From Spirochaetaceae bacterium (GTDB lineage Bacteria; Myxococcota_A; UBA9160; UBA4427): a stretch of DNA of 64,000 bases. Made by a program: the position numbers and the translations under genes. The stretch's first letter is position 1; every line of letters begins with the position of its first letter. The stretch is from contig JACKFD010000001.1 of assembly GCA_020632655.1 (NCBI GenBank), positions 620,001 through 684,000 on the forward strand, in the 5' to 3' direction. The notes beneath the pieces were generated by a model. That model made no database searches, was not told the origin of the DNA, and saw only the letters and a program-made list of their open reading frames with translations. Of this stretch, positions 52,320-61,285 are shown piece by piece.

Positions 52320-52978
52320 CGGGAAGCGTCCGGATCAAGATCTGTGGAGTGATGACGCCCGAGGATGCCGTGGCCGCGGTCGAGGCGGGCGCGGATCTGA
52401 TCGGCATCAACTTCGTTTCGGGCTCGCCCCGCGAGGTGGACCCGAAGCTCGCCCTCGAGATCTGTCAGGCGGTCGAGGGCTATGAGGTCGAGCGGGTGGC
52501 GCTCTTCCGCGACGCCGCCTGGGACAAGATCGACGGCATCCTGCGGCGCGTGCCCTTCGAGCGCGTCCAGTTCCACGGCGACGAGACGGAGGAGGAGGTC
52601 GAGGCGGTCGACCTGCCGACGATCAAGGCGATCCGCGGCGCGGATCAGGAGGCGGCCGAGACCTACCCGGGATCGATCCTGCTCCTCGACCACCCCCATC
52701 AGGGCGGAGGCCAGGGCCAGGCCTGGGACTGGCGCGAGGCCGAGTCGCTGATCGCAAACGGCTACGACGTGATCATCGCCGGCGGCCTCACACCCGAGAA
52801 CGTGGCGAGCGCACTGGCGGACGTGGGCGAGATCCCGCCGTGGGGTGTCGACGTCGCGACGGGCATCGAGGGGCCCGGTCGTCGCAAGGATCCGCAGAAG
52901 ATGCGCGCCTTCGTCGAGGCGGTGCGTCGACGCGAGGAAGCGATCGAGGCGGCGAAGGAGTCGGGGGAGGGCGCTTGA
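52316..52978 (+). CDS. trpF: Phosphoribosylanthranilate isomerase
   Basis: Amadori rearrangement of PRA to CdRP; 220 aa. The catalytic Cys is in RIKICGVMTPEDA, followed by IGINFVSGSPREV, VQFHGDETEEEV and the phosphate-binding GGLTPENV; the catalytic Asp is in GVDVATGIEG. The order trpC then trpF places it after its product-using enzyme. GTG 52316 is preceded by GGAGG. Its stop overlaps the trpB start. Confidence 0.95.
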   Translation: MTGSVRIKICGVMTPEDAVAAVEAGADLIGINFVSGSPREVDPKLALEICQAVEGYEVERVALFRDAAWDKIDGILRRVPFERVQFHGDETEEEVEAVDLPTIKAIRGADQEAAETYPGSILLLDHPHQGGGQGQAWDWREAESLIANGYDVIIAGGLTPENVASALADVGEIPPWGVDVATGIEGPGRRKDPQKMRAFVEAVRRREEAIEAAKESGEGA

Positions 52979-54180
52979 AGAGCGAAGCCGACGAGCGGGG
53001 CATGTTCGGTCAGTACGGCGGCCGCTTCGTCCCCGAGATGTTGATCAGTGCACTCGACGAGCTGGTCGAGGCGTCCGAGCGGATCCTCGCGGATCCCGCC
53101 TTCCGGGCGGAGCTCGACGCGTTGTTGCGGGACTACGCCGGCCGGCCCACGCCGCTCACCTACGCGAAGCGTCTGACCGAGCAGCTCGGCGGGGCGAAGG
53201 TCTACCTCAAGCGCGAGGACCTCGCGCATACCGGTGCGCACAAGATCAACAACGTGCTGGGGCAGGCGCTGCTCGCCCGGTACATGGGCAAGACGCGGAT
53301 CATCGCCGAGACCGGCGCCGGTCAGCACGGCGTGGCGTCGGCGACGGCGGCCGCGCTGCTCGGCCTCGAGTGCGACGTCTACATGGGCGCCGAGGACGTG
53401 CGGCGGCAGGCCTTGAACGTGTTCCGGATGGAGCTGCTCGGCGCGCGCTGCATCCCGGTCACGAGCGGGTCGCAGACGCTCAAGGACGCGATCAACGAGG
53501 CGATGCGCGATTGGGTCACGAACGTCGAGCACACCTACTACTGCATCGGCTCCGTGATGGGGCCGCATCCCTATCCGACGATGGTGCGGAACTTCCAGCG
53601 CGTGATCGGGCTCGAGGCCCGCAGCCAGATCCTCGCGGTCGAGGGGCGGCTGCCCGACGTGCTGGTCGCCTGCGTGGGTGGCGGATCGAATGCGATCGGA
53701 CTCTTCCATCCCTTCGTCGAGGACGAGGGCGTGCGGATGATCGGCGTCGAGCCCGGCGGCGAGGGCCTGCAGTCGGGCCGCCATGGTGCCACGATCACGG
53801 CGGGGGTCCCGGGGATCTTCCACGGCAAGCGCACGCTCGTGCTCTCGGACGACGACGGACAGATCTTCCCGGCGCACTCGATCTCGGCGGGCCTCGACTA
53901 TCCCGGCGTCGGGCCGGAGCATGCCCATCTCAAGGACATCGGTCGCGCCGAGTACGTCGTGGCGACCGACGACGAGGCGCTCGAAGCCTTCCAGCGCCTG
54001 TCGCGCACGGAGGGCATCATCCCGGCGCTCGAGAGCTCGCACGCGATCGCCCACGTCCTGAAGCTGGCGCCGACCCTGCCGAAGGACGCGATCGTGCTGG
54101 TGAACCTCTCGGGCCGGGGCGACAAGGACGTCGACGAGGTGCGCTCGATCCTCGCCGCCCGCGAGCGCGAGGCGCACTGA
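52975..54180 (+). CDS. trpB: Tryptophan synthase beta chain
   Basis: PLP enzyme condensing indole with serine; 401 aa. The chain opens with MFGQYGGRFVPEML after a short lead. The PLP lysine is in REDLAHTGAHKINN, the catalytic Glu in ETGAGQHGVA, and the phosphate loop is VGGGSNAIG. TTG 52975 overlaps the trpF stop (TTGA) with GGGGAGG six bases upstream; the next in-frame ATG (53002) would also retain the core. Confidence 0.95.
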   Translation: MKSEADERGMFGQYGGRFVPEMLISALDELVEASERILADPAFRAELDALLRDYAGRPTPLTYAKRLTEQLGGAKVYLKREDLAHTGAHKINNVLGQALLARYMGKTRIIAETGAGQHGVASATAAALLGLECDVYMGAEDVRRQALNVFRMELLGARCIPVTSGSQTLKDAINEAMRDWVTNVEHTYYCIGSVMGPHPYPTMVRNFQRVIGLEARSQILAVEGRLPDVLVACVGGGSNAIGLFHPFVEDEGVRMIGVEPGGEGLQSGRHGATITAGVPGIFHGKRTLVLSDDDGQIFPAHSISAGLDYPGVGPEHAHLKDIGRAEYVVATDDEALEAFQRLSRTEGIIPALESSHAIAHVLKLAPTLPKDAIVLVNLSGRGDKDVDEVRSILAAREREAH

Positions 54181-54282
54181 CACGATGCGCGGGCGGGCGC
54201 TCGGCTCGCCCGGATCACGCGGCGCGTCCCTCTACGGACGTGCAGGGGCGGTCGATCACGACTCGGCCGGGGAGTTCCAGAC

Positions 54283-55080
54283 TTGGGTCGCATCCACGAT
54301 CACTTCGAGAAGCTGCGCGCGAAGGGCGAGAAGGCGCTCGTCCCCTTCCTGACTGCCGGCGATCCCGATCTCGAGACGACCGAGGCCCTCGTGCTGGCGA
54401 TGGTCGAGGCGGGCGCGGACGTGATCGAGCTCGGCGTGCCCTTCTCCGACCCGACGGCCGAGGGGCCGACGATCCAGCGGTCGAGCGCGCGAGCCCTGGC
54501 GCGGGGGACCAGCCTGCGTGCGATCCTGCGGCTCGTGGATCGGCTGCGACCGAAGGTCGACGTGCCCCTCGTCCTGATGGGCTACGCCAACCCGATCCAT
54601 GCCATGGGCGGGAAGGCCTTCGCGACGGCGGCGGCCGAGGTCGGCGTCGACGGCATCATCATCCCGGACCTGACACCGGAGGACGGCAAGCCCTGGCTCG
54701 ACCCCTGCCGCGAGGCCGGGATCGATCCGATCCTGCTCGCCTCGCCCACCACGCGCCCCGAGCGGCTGGCGATGCTCGTCCGCGAGACTCGCGGATTCCT
54801 CTACTACGTGTCGCTACAGGGGGTGACGGGCGCCCGATCGGCGCTCGCCCGGGGCATCGAGGAGAAGGTCCGCCTCGCGCAGTCCCTCGGCGACGTTCCG
54901 GTCTGCGTCGGCTTCGGTGTCGGGACGCCCGAGCATGCCGCGACGATCGGCGCCTTCGCCGACGGCGTCGTGGTCGGCAGCGCGATCGTCGATCGCATCG
55001 AGGCTGCGGCGTCGAAGGAGGCCGCGGTCGAGGACGTCGCGCGCTTCGTCGCCTCGCTCAAGGCGCCGCTTCGCGGCTGA
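54283..55080 (+). CDS. trpA: Tryptophan synthase alpha chain
   Basis: Cleaves indole-3-glycerol phosphate and channels indole to TrpB; 265 aa. Catalytic Glu and Asp are in VIELGVPFSDPTAEGPTIQ; FLYYVSLQGVTGARS and the phosphate loop VGFGVGTPEHA follow. The start is TTG 54283 with GGGGAG about nine bases upstream, 102 bases after trpB, the only sizeable gap in the operon. Its last 23 bases overlap the 3' end of coaE on the other strand. Confidence 0.95.
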   Translation: MGRIHDHFEKLRAKGEKALVPFLTAGDPDLETTEALVLAMVEAGADVIELGVPFSDPTAEGPTIQRSSARALARGTSLRAILRLVDRLRPKVDVPLVLMGYANPIHAMGGKAFATAAAEVGVDGIIIPDLTPEDGKPWLDPCREAGIDPILLASPTTRPERLAMLVRETRGFLYYVSLQGVTGARSALARGIEEKVRLAQSLGDVPVCVGFGVGTPEHAATIGAFADGVVVGSAIVDRIEAAASKEAAVEDVARFVASLKAPLRG

Positions 55081-55717
55081 TCCGCCCGCCGACGAGCGGT
55101 CGGCCGAGCAGTCGTTCGACGAGGGTCTCGACCTGGGCTCGGGTCTCCTCGGGCGTGCCCGAGTTGTCGATCACGTGGTCCGCCATGGCGCGCTTCTCGT
55201 CGATCGGAAGCTGGGCGGCGATCCGGCGCTCGGCCTCGCCGCGCTCGCAGCCGTCCCGCTTCATCGTCCGCTCGACCTGGACCTCGGGCTCGACCCAGAC
55301 GCAGACCGTCGCGTCGTAGTGCATGAGCGCGCCGCTCCCGCGCCCGCTCTTCCGCCCCTCGAAGAGCAGCGGAATGTCGAGCACGACGAGCGGCTCGCCG
55401 GCCGCGACCGCCGCCTCGGCCCGGCGCATCATCTCGGCGATCACGGGCGGGTGCACGATCTCGCCGAGGCGGGCCCGGGCCGTCTCGTCGCGGAATACGA
55501 TGGCCGCGAGGGCGGGACGGTCGAGGGCGCCGTCCGCGGCGAGCACGCTCGGGCCGAAGGCGCGCGCGAGCTCGGCGAGCATCGGCTGTCCGGGCGCCTG
55601 CTGCGCGTGGACGATCGCGTCGGCGTCGATCGTGACGGCGCCGAGCTCCTCGAGGATGCGCGTCACGGTGCTCTTGCCCGATCCGATGCCGCCGGAGAGT
55701 CCGAGGATGAAGGTCAT
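55058..55717 (-). CDS. coaE: Dephospho-CoA kinase
   Basis: Final step of coenzyme A synthesis; 219 aa. P-loop GLSGGIGSGKST, then TIDADAIVHAQQAPGQP and VLDIPLLFEGR, with the Lid-like region RDGCERGEAERRIAAQLP and DNSGTPEE. ATG 55717 gives the standard MTFILGLSGGIGSGKST start. It converges with trpA, and the two ends overlap by 23 bases. Confidence 0.94.
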   Translation of the reverse strand: MTFILGLSGGIGSGKSTVTRILEELGAVTIDADAIVHAQQAPGQPMLAELARAFGPSVLAADGALDRPALAAIVFRDETARARLGEIVHPPVIAEMMRRAEAAVAAGEPLVVLDIPLLFEGRKSGRGSGALMHYDATVCVWVEPEVQVERTMKRDGCERGEAERRIAAQLPIDEKRAMADHVIDNSGTPEETRAQVETLVERLLGRPLVGGRISREAAP

Positions 55718-55749
55718 GGGCGGGAGGATCGCGGACGCTCGACGCGGCC

Positions 55750-57450
55750 TCAAGAGGGCGGGCGGGCCTCCGGCGCGCCGGCGCCGGCGATGATCACGCA
55801 GTTCTTGCCGGCGCCCTTCGCCTGGTACAGGGCCTTGTCCGCCTCGGCGAAGAAGCGGCGGCGGTCGCCGGCGTAGACCGCGACGCCGAGGCTGATGGTG
55901 ATCTCGATCGGCTTCATCCCGTCACCGATGATGAGCCGCGTCGACTCGACGGACATGCGCAGCTTCTCCGCGAGATGGACCGCGCCCGCGAGATCCGTGT
56001 TCGGCATCAGGATCACGAACTCCTCGCCGCCGTAGCGCGCGATCAGGTCGGACTCCCGCGCGGTGTCGTTCATGATCGCGGCGAGGCTGGTGAGCACCTC
56101 GTCGCCCGCCGCGTGGCCGTAGGTGTCGTTGAGCTGCTTGAAGTCGTCGATGTCGAGCAGGATCATCGCGAGCGGGTCTCGCGTCCGGCTCACACGCTTG
56201 ATCTCACGCGTGAGGTAGTCCTGGAAGTAGCGGTGGTTGTGGAGCTTCGTGAGGCCGTCGGTGATCGAGAGCTGCGAGAGGATCTCGTTGGCGTGCTGCA
56301 GCTCCTCGTTCTTCTCCGCGAGGCGGATGCGGTCCTGCTCGATCTCGAGCTGATTGCTGCGCAGCCGGTCCATCATCTCGTTGAAGGTCGAGGTCAGCAG
56401 GCCGAGCTCGTCGTCGCGATTCGCAGGGGCGGGGATCTCGTGGTTCATGTGGCCCTCGGAGATCCTTCGGGCGCCGTCCGAGAGGGCCTTGATCGGCTTC
56501 ATGATCGCCTGGGTGATGCGGTGGGCGAGCACGCTGAAGAGGAGCACGATGCACACGTCCACGGCGAAGATCTGGTTGCGGATCGCGATGGCGGGGGCGA
56601 AGGCCTGGGCGTGTTCGGTCTCGGCGGTCAGCAGCCAGCCGGAATCGCCGATTGCGGTCGAGGTGCCGACCAGCCTCGCGCCGTTCCCCTCGCGGTAGTC
56701 CACGAGGTCGCCCCCGAGCGCGCTCTGCACGAGCGCGGCGGGCAGCCGCTCGCCGCGACGCAGGACGGCTCGCGGGCCCGAGGCGGCGACGACGTGGCCG
56801 AGTCGATTCGTCACGAGCAGACGCAGACCGCGCAGCCCGGGAGACGAGGCCTGGAGGCGCTCGGCGAGGACGTCGCTCGCGAGGCAGCCCTCGAGACGCC
56901 CGACGATCGCGGCGCTGCGCTCCACGACGTCGATCGAGACGCTCATGCAGTCGAGGGGAGGCGTTCGTTCGAGGGCGTTCCGGGGCCGGAAGCGAAGGCG
57001 GTCGAAGTCGCTGCGGAGCTCGGGCGGCGGGGCGGGCAGGCCGGCCGGCGACGGTCGCTGGTCCGCGGGCTCGCCCTCGTCGACGCTCCATTCGAAGGCC
57101 GGCCCGGGCTCCGCCCCGGCGCTCGCTCGGGCCAGCCCGAGGAGCGCGTCGTGCCAAGGCGTGCCGATCGCGGAGGAGGTGGCGAGACGGGCCGACGCGG
57201 CCGCGTGCCAGCTGGCCAGCGACCGGCCATGGTGCGCCAGGAGATGGTGCGCCTGCCGCCGGAGCCCATCGCGCACGTCGCCATGGATCGCGCCGATGCT
57301 CAGCCAGCTGACGATCAACGCCGTGAGCAGCGTCGAGGCGAAGACGCAGAGGACGATCCGCGTGGACACGCTGTTCAGGGGGGCGCGGGGGGCGCCGGCC
57401 TGCCCGGCGCGGGAGGAGGGCGCGCCGACCTTGGGGCGGGAAGGGGACAT
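55750..57450 (-). CDS. Membrane diguanylate cyclase (GGDEF) with sensor domain
   Basis: A 566-aa inner-membrane protein. A basic tail precedes one helix at about residues 30-52, then a periplasmic sensor domain of about 240 residues (Cache-like, ending GDSGWLLTAETEHAQAFAPAI). A second helix lies near 295-318, then a HAMP-like linker (KPIKALSDGARRISEGHMNHEI) and a coiled coil. The GGDEF domain (about 395-555) has an intact RYGGEEF active site at about 474 and an RxxD inhibitory site (RESD) five residues before it. It should make c-di-GMP with product feedback. ATG 57450 is preferred; the antisense-like extension upstream is not real. Confidence 0.92.
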   Translation of the reverse strand: MSPSRPKVGAPSSRAGQAGAPRAPLNSVSTRIVLCVFASTLLTALIVSWLSIGAIHGDVRDGLRRQAHHLLAHHGRSLASWHAAASARLATSSAIGTPWHDALLGLARASAGAEPGPAFEWSVDEGEPADQRPSPAGLPAPPPELRSDFDRLRFRPRNALERTPPLDCMSVSIDVVERSAAIVGRLEGCLASDVLAERLQASSPGLRGLRLLVTNRLGHVVAASGPRAVLRRGERLPAALVQSALGGDLVDYREGNGARLVGTSTAIGDSGWLLTAETEHAQAFAPAIAIRNQIFAVDVCIVLLFSVLAHRITQAIMKPIKALSDGARRISEGHMNHEIPAPANRDDELGLLTSTFNEMMDRLRSNQLEIEQDRIRLAEKNEELQHANEILSQLSITDGLTKLHNHRYFQDYLTREIKRVSRTRDPLAMILLDIDDFKQLNDTYGHAAGDEVLTSLAAIMNDTARESDLIARYGGEEFVILMPNTDLAGAVHLAEKLRMSVESTRLIIGDGMKPIEITISLGVAVYAGDRRRFFAEADKALYQAKGAGKNCVIIAGAGAPEARPPS

Positions 57451-57924
57451 CGGGCCTCGGGCGTTGGGGCTCGCAGGCGTATCGACCGGTGCGGGTTGGG
57501 CCTTGATCCGGCGGGCGTGCGAAAAACGCTCGTGAATCCGGTGACTTGGAAAGTGCGCCGCGATCCCCGGGGAGGGCTCGGGTCGCCGCGTCCGGGCTGG
57601 TAAGCCCTTGCTTTCAGAAGAGAATCCCCGGGGCCGGAATTGCGACGGACTGGGCCCTCCGATATGATGCGCCTTTCTTTTCAGGGGGTTAGCCGCTTTC
57701 TCGCCCCATCCGAACCGTCCGCACGCAGGAATCGTCCGCCCGTTCCACAGGCCGGTCACTGGCCGGTAGGAGAGGGAGGGCCGAGTCCGACTCGGGTCGC
57801 CCGTAGCGTGTTGCGCAGTCCGCCCGCCTCGAAGGTCGAGGGGATGCCTGCTGCCGGACCTTGCCGCCCATCGCCCCCGAGCTTCCGCTCGGGTCCCGCG
57901 TGCCGGCGCTGGAGATCGCTGCCG
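57451..57924. other. 474-base region between the GGDEF gene and pheA
   Basis: The left part holds the unassigned upstream region of the GGDEF gene. A clear promoter for pheA lies at 57640-57668, and a 5' leader of about 250 bases runs from about 57675. CCGAGT-CCG-ACTCGG near 57782-57796 is one short hairpin in that leader. No T-box or known riboswitch consensus is recognised. Confidence 0.55.
57640..57668 (+). promoter_or_regulatory. Promoter of the pheA-hisC-tyrA operon
   Basis: TTGCGA (57640-57645) and TATGAT (57663-57668) with a 17-base spacer. This is the best sigma-70-type promoter in the window. Transcription should begin near 57675. Confidence 0.75.
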
Positions 57925-59220
57925 ATGTCGCGACGAGCGCCGACGCCGGAGCCGCGATCCGAAGGGCGGGCCGTGTCCCCCGATTCCGGAAGTCGAAGCG
58001 CCCCTTTGGCCAGCCCCGCGTCCGGGGAGACGATCGAGGCGATCGCCCCGGAGATCGCCGACGAGCTGGCGGTGCTGCGTCGCGAGATCGATGCGATCGA
58101 CGGCGAGATCCTCGATCGGCTGAACCGGCGCGCGCGCTGCGTCCAGCGCGTCGGCGAGCTCAAGGACGGCGGTCGCCGCGGTCCGATCTACGTGGCCGCG
58201 CGGGAGCGCGACCTGGTCCGCGCCCTGATCGACAAGAACCCGGGCCCCTTCCCGGATGCCGCCATCCCCCACGTGTTTCGCGAGATCATCTCCGCGACCC
58301 GCTCGCTCGAGGAGCGGGTGCGAGTGGCGTTCCTCGGGCCCGACGGCACGTTCAGCCATCAAGCCGCCAGCCGGCAATTCGGCGCGCAGGTGGACCTCGT
58401 CCCGGCGACGACGTTGCGCGACGTGTTCACGCTCACCGAGCGGGGCGACGTCCACTTCGGCGTCGTGCCCGTGGAGAACACGATCGAGGGCCCGATCACG
58501 GTGACCTTCGATGCACTCGTCGAGACCGAGGTCACGATCTGCAGCGAGATCAAGCTCGAGATCTCGCAGCACCTCATGAGCCGGACGGGACGGCTCGAGG
58601 ACATCCAGAAGGTCGCCTCGCATCCCCAGCCCCTCGCGCAGTGCCGCCAATGGCTCGAGACGAACCTGCGCGGCATCGAGACGATCGAGACGACGAGCAC
58701 GGCGGCGGCCGCCCAGCTGGCCCACGCCGACGACAAGGTCGCGTCGATCGGCTCGGAGGTGACGGCCGAGGTCTACGACCTGCTCCTGATCGCCTCGTCG
58801 ATCGAGGACCACCACGGCAACACGACGCGCTTCCTCGTGATCGGCCGCGAGACGCCCGCGCCCTCGGGCCAGGACCTCACGAGCGCCGTCTTCACGGTCC
58901 GGCGCGACCAGGCGGGTGCGCTGCACGACCTGCTCGGCCCGTTCGCGCGGCACGGTGTGAACCTGACCGCCGTGCAGTCGCGTCCGATGAAGGGCAAGCC
59001 CTGGGAGTACATCTTCATCGTCGACATGGAAGGACACCAGGCCGACGAGTCCGTCCGGCGCGCCCTCTCCGAGGCCGCCGCCGTGTCCGCCTCCTACAAG
59101 GTGCTCGGCTCCTTCCCACGCGCGCTCGAGGCCGTCGGTCCGACGCCCGGGCGCGGCACCCGACCCGTGGAGTCGCGCCCCGTCGTCCCGAAGTCGCCCG
59201 CGAAAGGACCCGTTCGATGA
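57925..59220 (+). CDS. pheA: Chorismate mutase / prephenate dehydratase (P-protein)
   Basis: Bifunctional phenylalanine enzyme, about 431 aa from ATG 57925. A low-complexity Ser/Arg/Pro start precedes the AroQ-type mutase (about 40-125: LRREIDAIDGEILDRLNRRARCV). Prephenate dehydratase follows (VRVAFLGPDGTFSHQAA, VVPVENTIEGPITVTFDAL, NTTRFLVIG), then a C-terminal ACT domain with GALHDLLGPFARHGVNLTAVQSRP for Phe feedback. GGAG lies about ten bases before ATG 57925; GTG 57973 would give a more usual 415 aa. Its stop overlaps hisC. Confidence 0.93.
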   Translation: MSRRAPTPEPRSEGRAVSPDSGSRSAPLASPASGETIEAIAPEIADELAVLRREIDAIDGEILDRLNRRARCVQRVGELKDGGRRGPIYVAARERDLVRALIDKNPGPFPDAAIPHVFREIISATRSLEERVRVAFLGPDGTFSHQAASRQFGAQVDLVPATTLRDVFTLTERGDVHFGVVPVENTIEGPITVTFDALVETEVTICSEIKLEISQHLMSRTGRLEDIQKVASHPQPLAQCRQWLETNLRGIETIETTSTAAAAQLAHADDKVASIGSEVTAEVYDLLLIASSIEDHHGNTTRFLVIGRETPAPSGQDLTSAVFTVRRDQAGALHDLLGPFARHGVNLTAVQSRPMKGKPWEYIFIVDMEGHQADESVRRALSEAAAVSASYKVLGSFPRALEAVGPTPGRGTRPVESRPVVPKSPAKGPVR

Positions 59221-60320
59221 GCCTCGTGGATCGGATCAAGCCGCACATCCGGGATCTCGCCCCCTATCAGCCGGGGAAGCCGATCGAAGAGCTCGAGCGG
59301 GAGCTGGGCATCCGCGGCTCGATCAAGCTCGCTTCGAACGAGAATCCGCTCGGCCCGTCGCCGAAGGCCGTCGAGGCGATGCGCGCGGCGGCCGGCGACA
59401 TCCATCGCTATCCCGACGGTGCGAGCTTCGCGCTGCGGCGCAAGCTCTCCGATCGCCTCGGCATCGAGGGCCGACAGCTCGTCTTCGGGGCCGGCGCCGA
59501 CGAGATCCTCGAGCTGATCGCGAAGACGCTGCTCGGGCCCGGCGACGAGGTCGTCTACGGCTGGCCCTCCTTCGCGATGTACCCGATCGTCGTGAAGGGA
59601 ATGGGGGCGGTGGGTGTGCCCGTCGCCCTCGACGAGCGCTTCGTGCACGATCTCGACGCGATGGCGAAGGCCGTGACCGAGCGGACCCGGGTCGTGATGG
59701 TCTGCAACCCGAACAACCCGACCGGAACGAGCGTCGGAGCGGACGCCTTCGCGCGCTTCGTCGACGCGCTGCCCGACGACGTCGTGCTCGCGATCGACGA
59801 GGCCTACTTCGAGTTCGTGCGTCGGGAGGACTTTCCGGACGTCGTGAGCCTGATCGCCCGGCGCCCGGGGACGATCGCGCTGCGCACCTTCTCCAAGATC
59901 TACGGTCTGGCGGGGATTAGGATCGGCTACGGCATCTGCGACCCCGAGCTCGCGAGCTACCTCGAGCGCGCGCGGCATCCCTTCAACGTGAACCGCCTCG
60001 CCGAGGTCGCCGCGATGGCGGCGCTCGACGACGAGGAGCACGTGCGCCGGACGCTCGAGGTGAACGTCCGCGGCATCGAATACCTGACGACCGAGCTCGG
60101 GCGGATGGGGATCGAGACCTGGCCGACGGATGCGAACTTCCTGCTGGCCCGCGCGGGCGCGGGCGTGTACGACGCCCTGCTGCGCAAGGGCGTGATCGTG
60201 CGCCCGATGAAGGGCTTCGGGCTCGATGACCACGTGCGCATCTCGATCGGCCTGCCGGAGGAGAACGAGCGGCTGGTCAAGGCGCTCGGCGAGATCCGCG
60301 ACGGGGAGGCCGCGGCGTGA
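59217..60320 (+). CDS. hisC: HisC-type aminotransferase
   Basis: PLP aminotransferase of 367 aa with KLASNENPLGPSPKAV, HRYPDGASFALRRKLS, VCNPNNPTGTSV and the PLP lysine in LRTFSKIYGLAGIRIGYG. The HisC family takes histidinol phosphate, but members inside pheA-tyrA operons commonly act on aromatic keto acids. It lies between chorismate mutase/prephenate dehydratase and prephenate dehydrogenase, so a role in phenylalanine and tyrosine transamination is likely, possibly alongside histidine. Overlaps of four bases join it to both neighbours. Confidence 0.93.
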   Translation: MSLVDRIKPHIRDLAPYQPGKPIEELERELGIRGSIKLASNENPLGPSPKAVEAMRAAAGDIHRYPDGASFALRRKLSDRLGIEGRQLVFGAGADEILELIAKTLLGPGDEVVYGWPSFAMYPIVVKGMGAVGVPVALDERFVHDLDAMAKAVTERTRVVMVCNPNNPTGTSVGADAFARFVDALPDDVVLAIDEAYFEFVRREDFPDVVSLIARRPGTIALRTFSKIYGLAGIRIGYGICDPELASYLERARHPFNVNRLAEVAAMAALDDEEHVRRTLEVNVRGIEYLTTELGRMGIETWPTDANFLLARAGAGVYDALLRKGVIVRPMKGFGLDDHVRISIGLPEENERLVKALGEIRDGEAAA

Positions 60321-61219
60321 GCGAGGCCGGGGCGATGCCGGGTGGGCCCTTCGAGAAGCTCGCGGTCGTGGGCCTCGGGCTGCTGGGCGGCTCGGTCGCG
60401 GTGGCGGCCCGTCGGCGTGGGTTGGCCCGACAGGTCGTCGGGGCGGCGCGGCGATCGGCGCCGCTCGAGCGGGCGCTTGCGGCGGGGCTCGTCGACGCGA
60501 TCGCGAAGCCCGTGGATGCCGTCGTCGGTGCGGATCTCGTCGTGCTGGGCACGCCCGTCGGTACGATGCCCGCTCTGCTCGCGGAGATCGCGCCGTCGCT
60601 CTCGCGTGGCTGCATCGTGACCGACGTCGGCAGTGTGAAGGGCTTCGTCGTCGAGCACCTGCCGGGGCTGCTACCGGAGGGCGTCGAGTTCGTGGGATCG
60701 CATCCGATGGCCGGCAGCCATCTGCGAGGGCCGGATCACGCCCGCGCCGACCTCTTCGAGGGCGCGACCTGCGTCGTCACGCCGCGCGAGGGACAGGCGC
60801 CCGGGCCGGTCGAGCGCATCGAGGCGTTCTGGCGGGCGCTCGGCGCGCGGGTCGAGCGGCGCTCGCCGGCCGTTCACGACGAGGAGGTCGCCTGGGTCAG
60901 CCATCTGCCCCACCTCGTCGCCTTCGCCTTCGCCGAGTCGCTGCAGGCGGCGCCGACCCGGGTCGGTGCGCTCGCGGGCGGCGGCTTCCGGGACTTCACG
61001 CGCATCGCCCAGAGCGACGCCGAGCTCTGGGGAGAGATCCTCGAGCTGAACGGCAAGGCGCTCTCGGGTCCCTTGAACCATTTCGCTGCGTCACTGGCGA
61101 AGCTCGCCAGGGCGCTCGAGGAGGGCGATTCCGAATCGCTCGAGAAGCTGTTGAGTCAGGCCCGAGTGCGGCTGGCCGAGGTCGCCCGTCGGGCGTCCGG
61201 CCCGTCGGACGAGGACTGA
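60317..61219 (+). CDS. tyrA: Prephenate/arogenate dehydrogenase
   Basis: NAD(P)-dependent tyrosine-branch enzyme of 300 aa. The Rossmann motif VVGLGLLGGSVAVAA is near residue 16, followed by TDVGSVKGFVVEHL, GSHPMAGS and the helical C-domain (HLPHLVAFAFAESL, GGGFRDFTRIAQSD). Substrate choice between prephenate and arogenate is not readable. GTG 60317 overlaps the hisC stop. It is followed directly by rpsA; aroA and cmk, often found here, are missing. Confidence 0.93.
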   Translation: MSEAGAMPGGPFEKLAVVGLGLLGGSVAVAARRRGLARQVVGAARRSAPLERALAAGLVDAIAKPVDAVVGADLVVLGTPVGTMPALLAEIAPSLSRGCIVTDVGSVKGFVVEHLPGLLPEGVEFVGSHPMAGSHLRGPDHARADLFEGATCVVTPREGQAPGPVERIEAFWRALGARVERRSPAVHDEEVAWVSHLPHLVAFAFAESLQAAPTRVGALAGGGFRDFTRIAQSDAELWGEILELNGKALSGPLNHFAASLAKLARALEEGDSESLEKLLSQARVRLAEVARRASGPSDED

Positions 61220-61285
61220 CTCGCGTCGTCAACATCGGCCCGCCCGCAAGGTGCGCGCGCGGCCTTCAGGAGCCACCACAACCCA

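Noticed and set aside
57675..57924. T-box or other known riboswitch before pheA
   Set aside because: I see no T-box consensus or antiterminator bulge, and no recognisable riboswitch core.
57451..59037. N-terminal extension of the GGDEF protein across pheA
   Set aside because: The frame stays open by composition only; the product is unlike any domain, and ATG 57450 gives a normal sensor-GGDEF protein.
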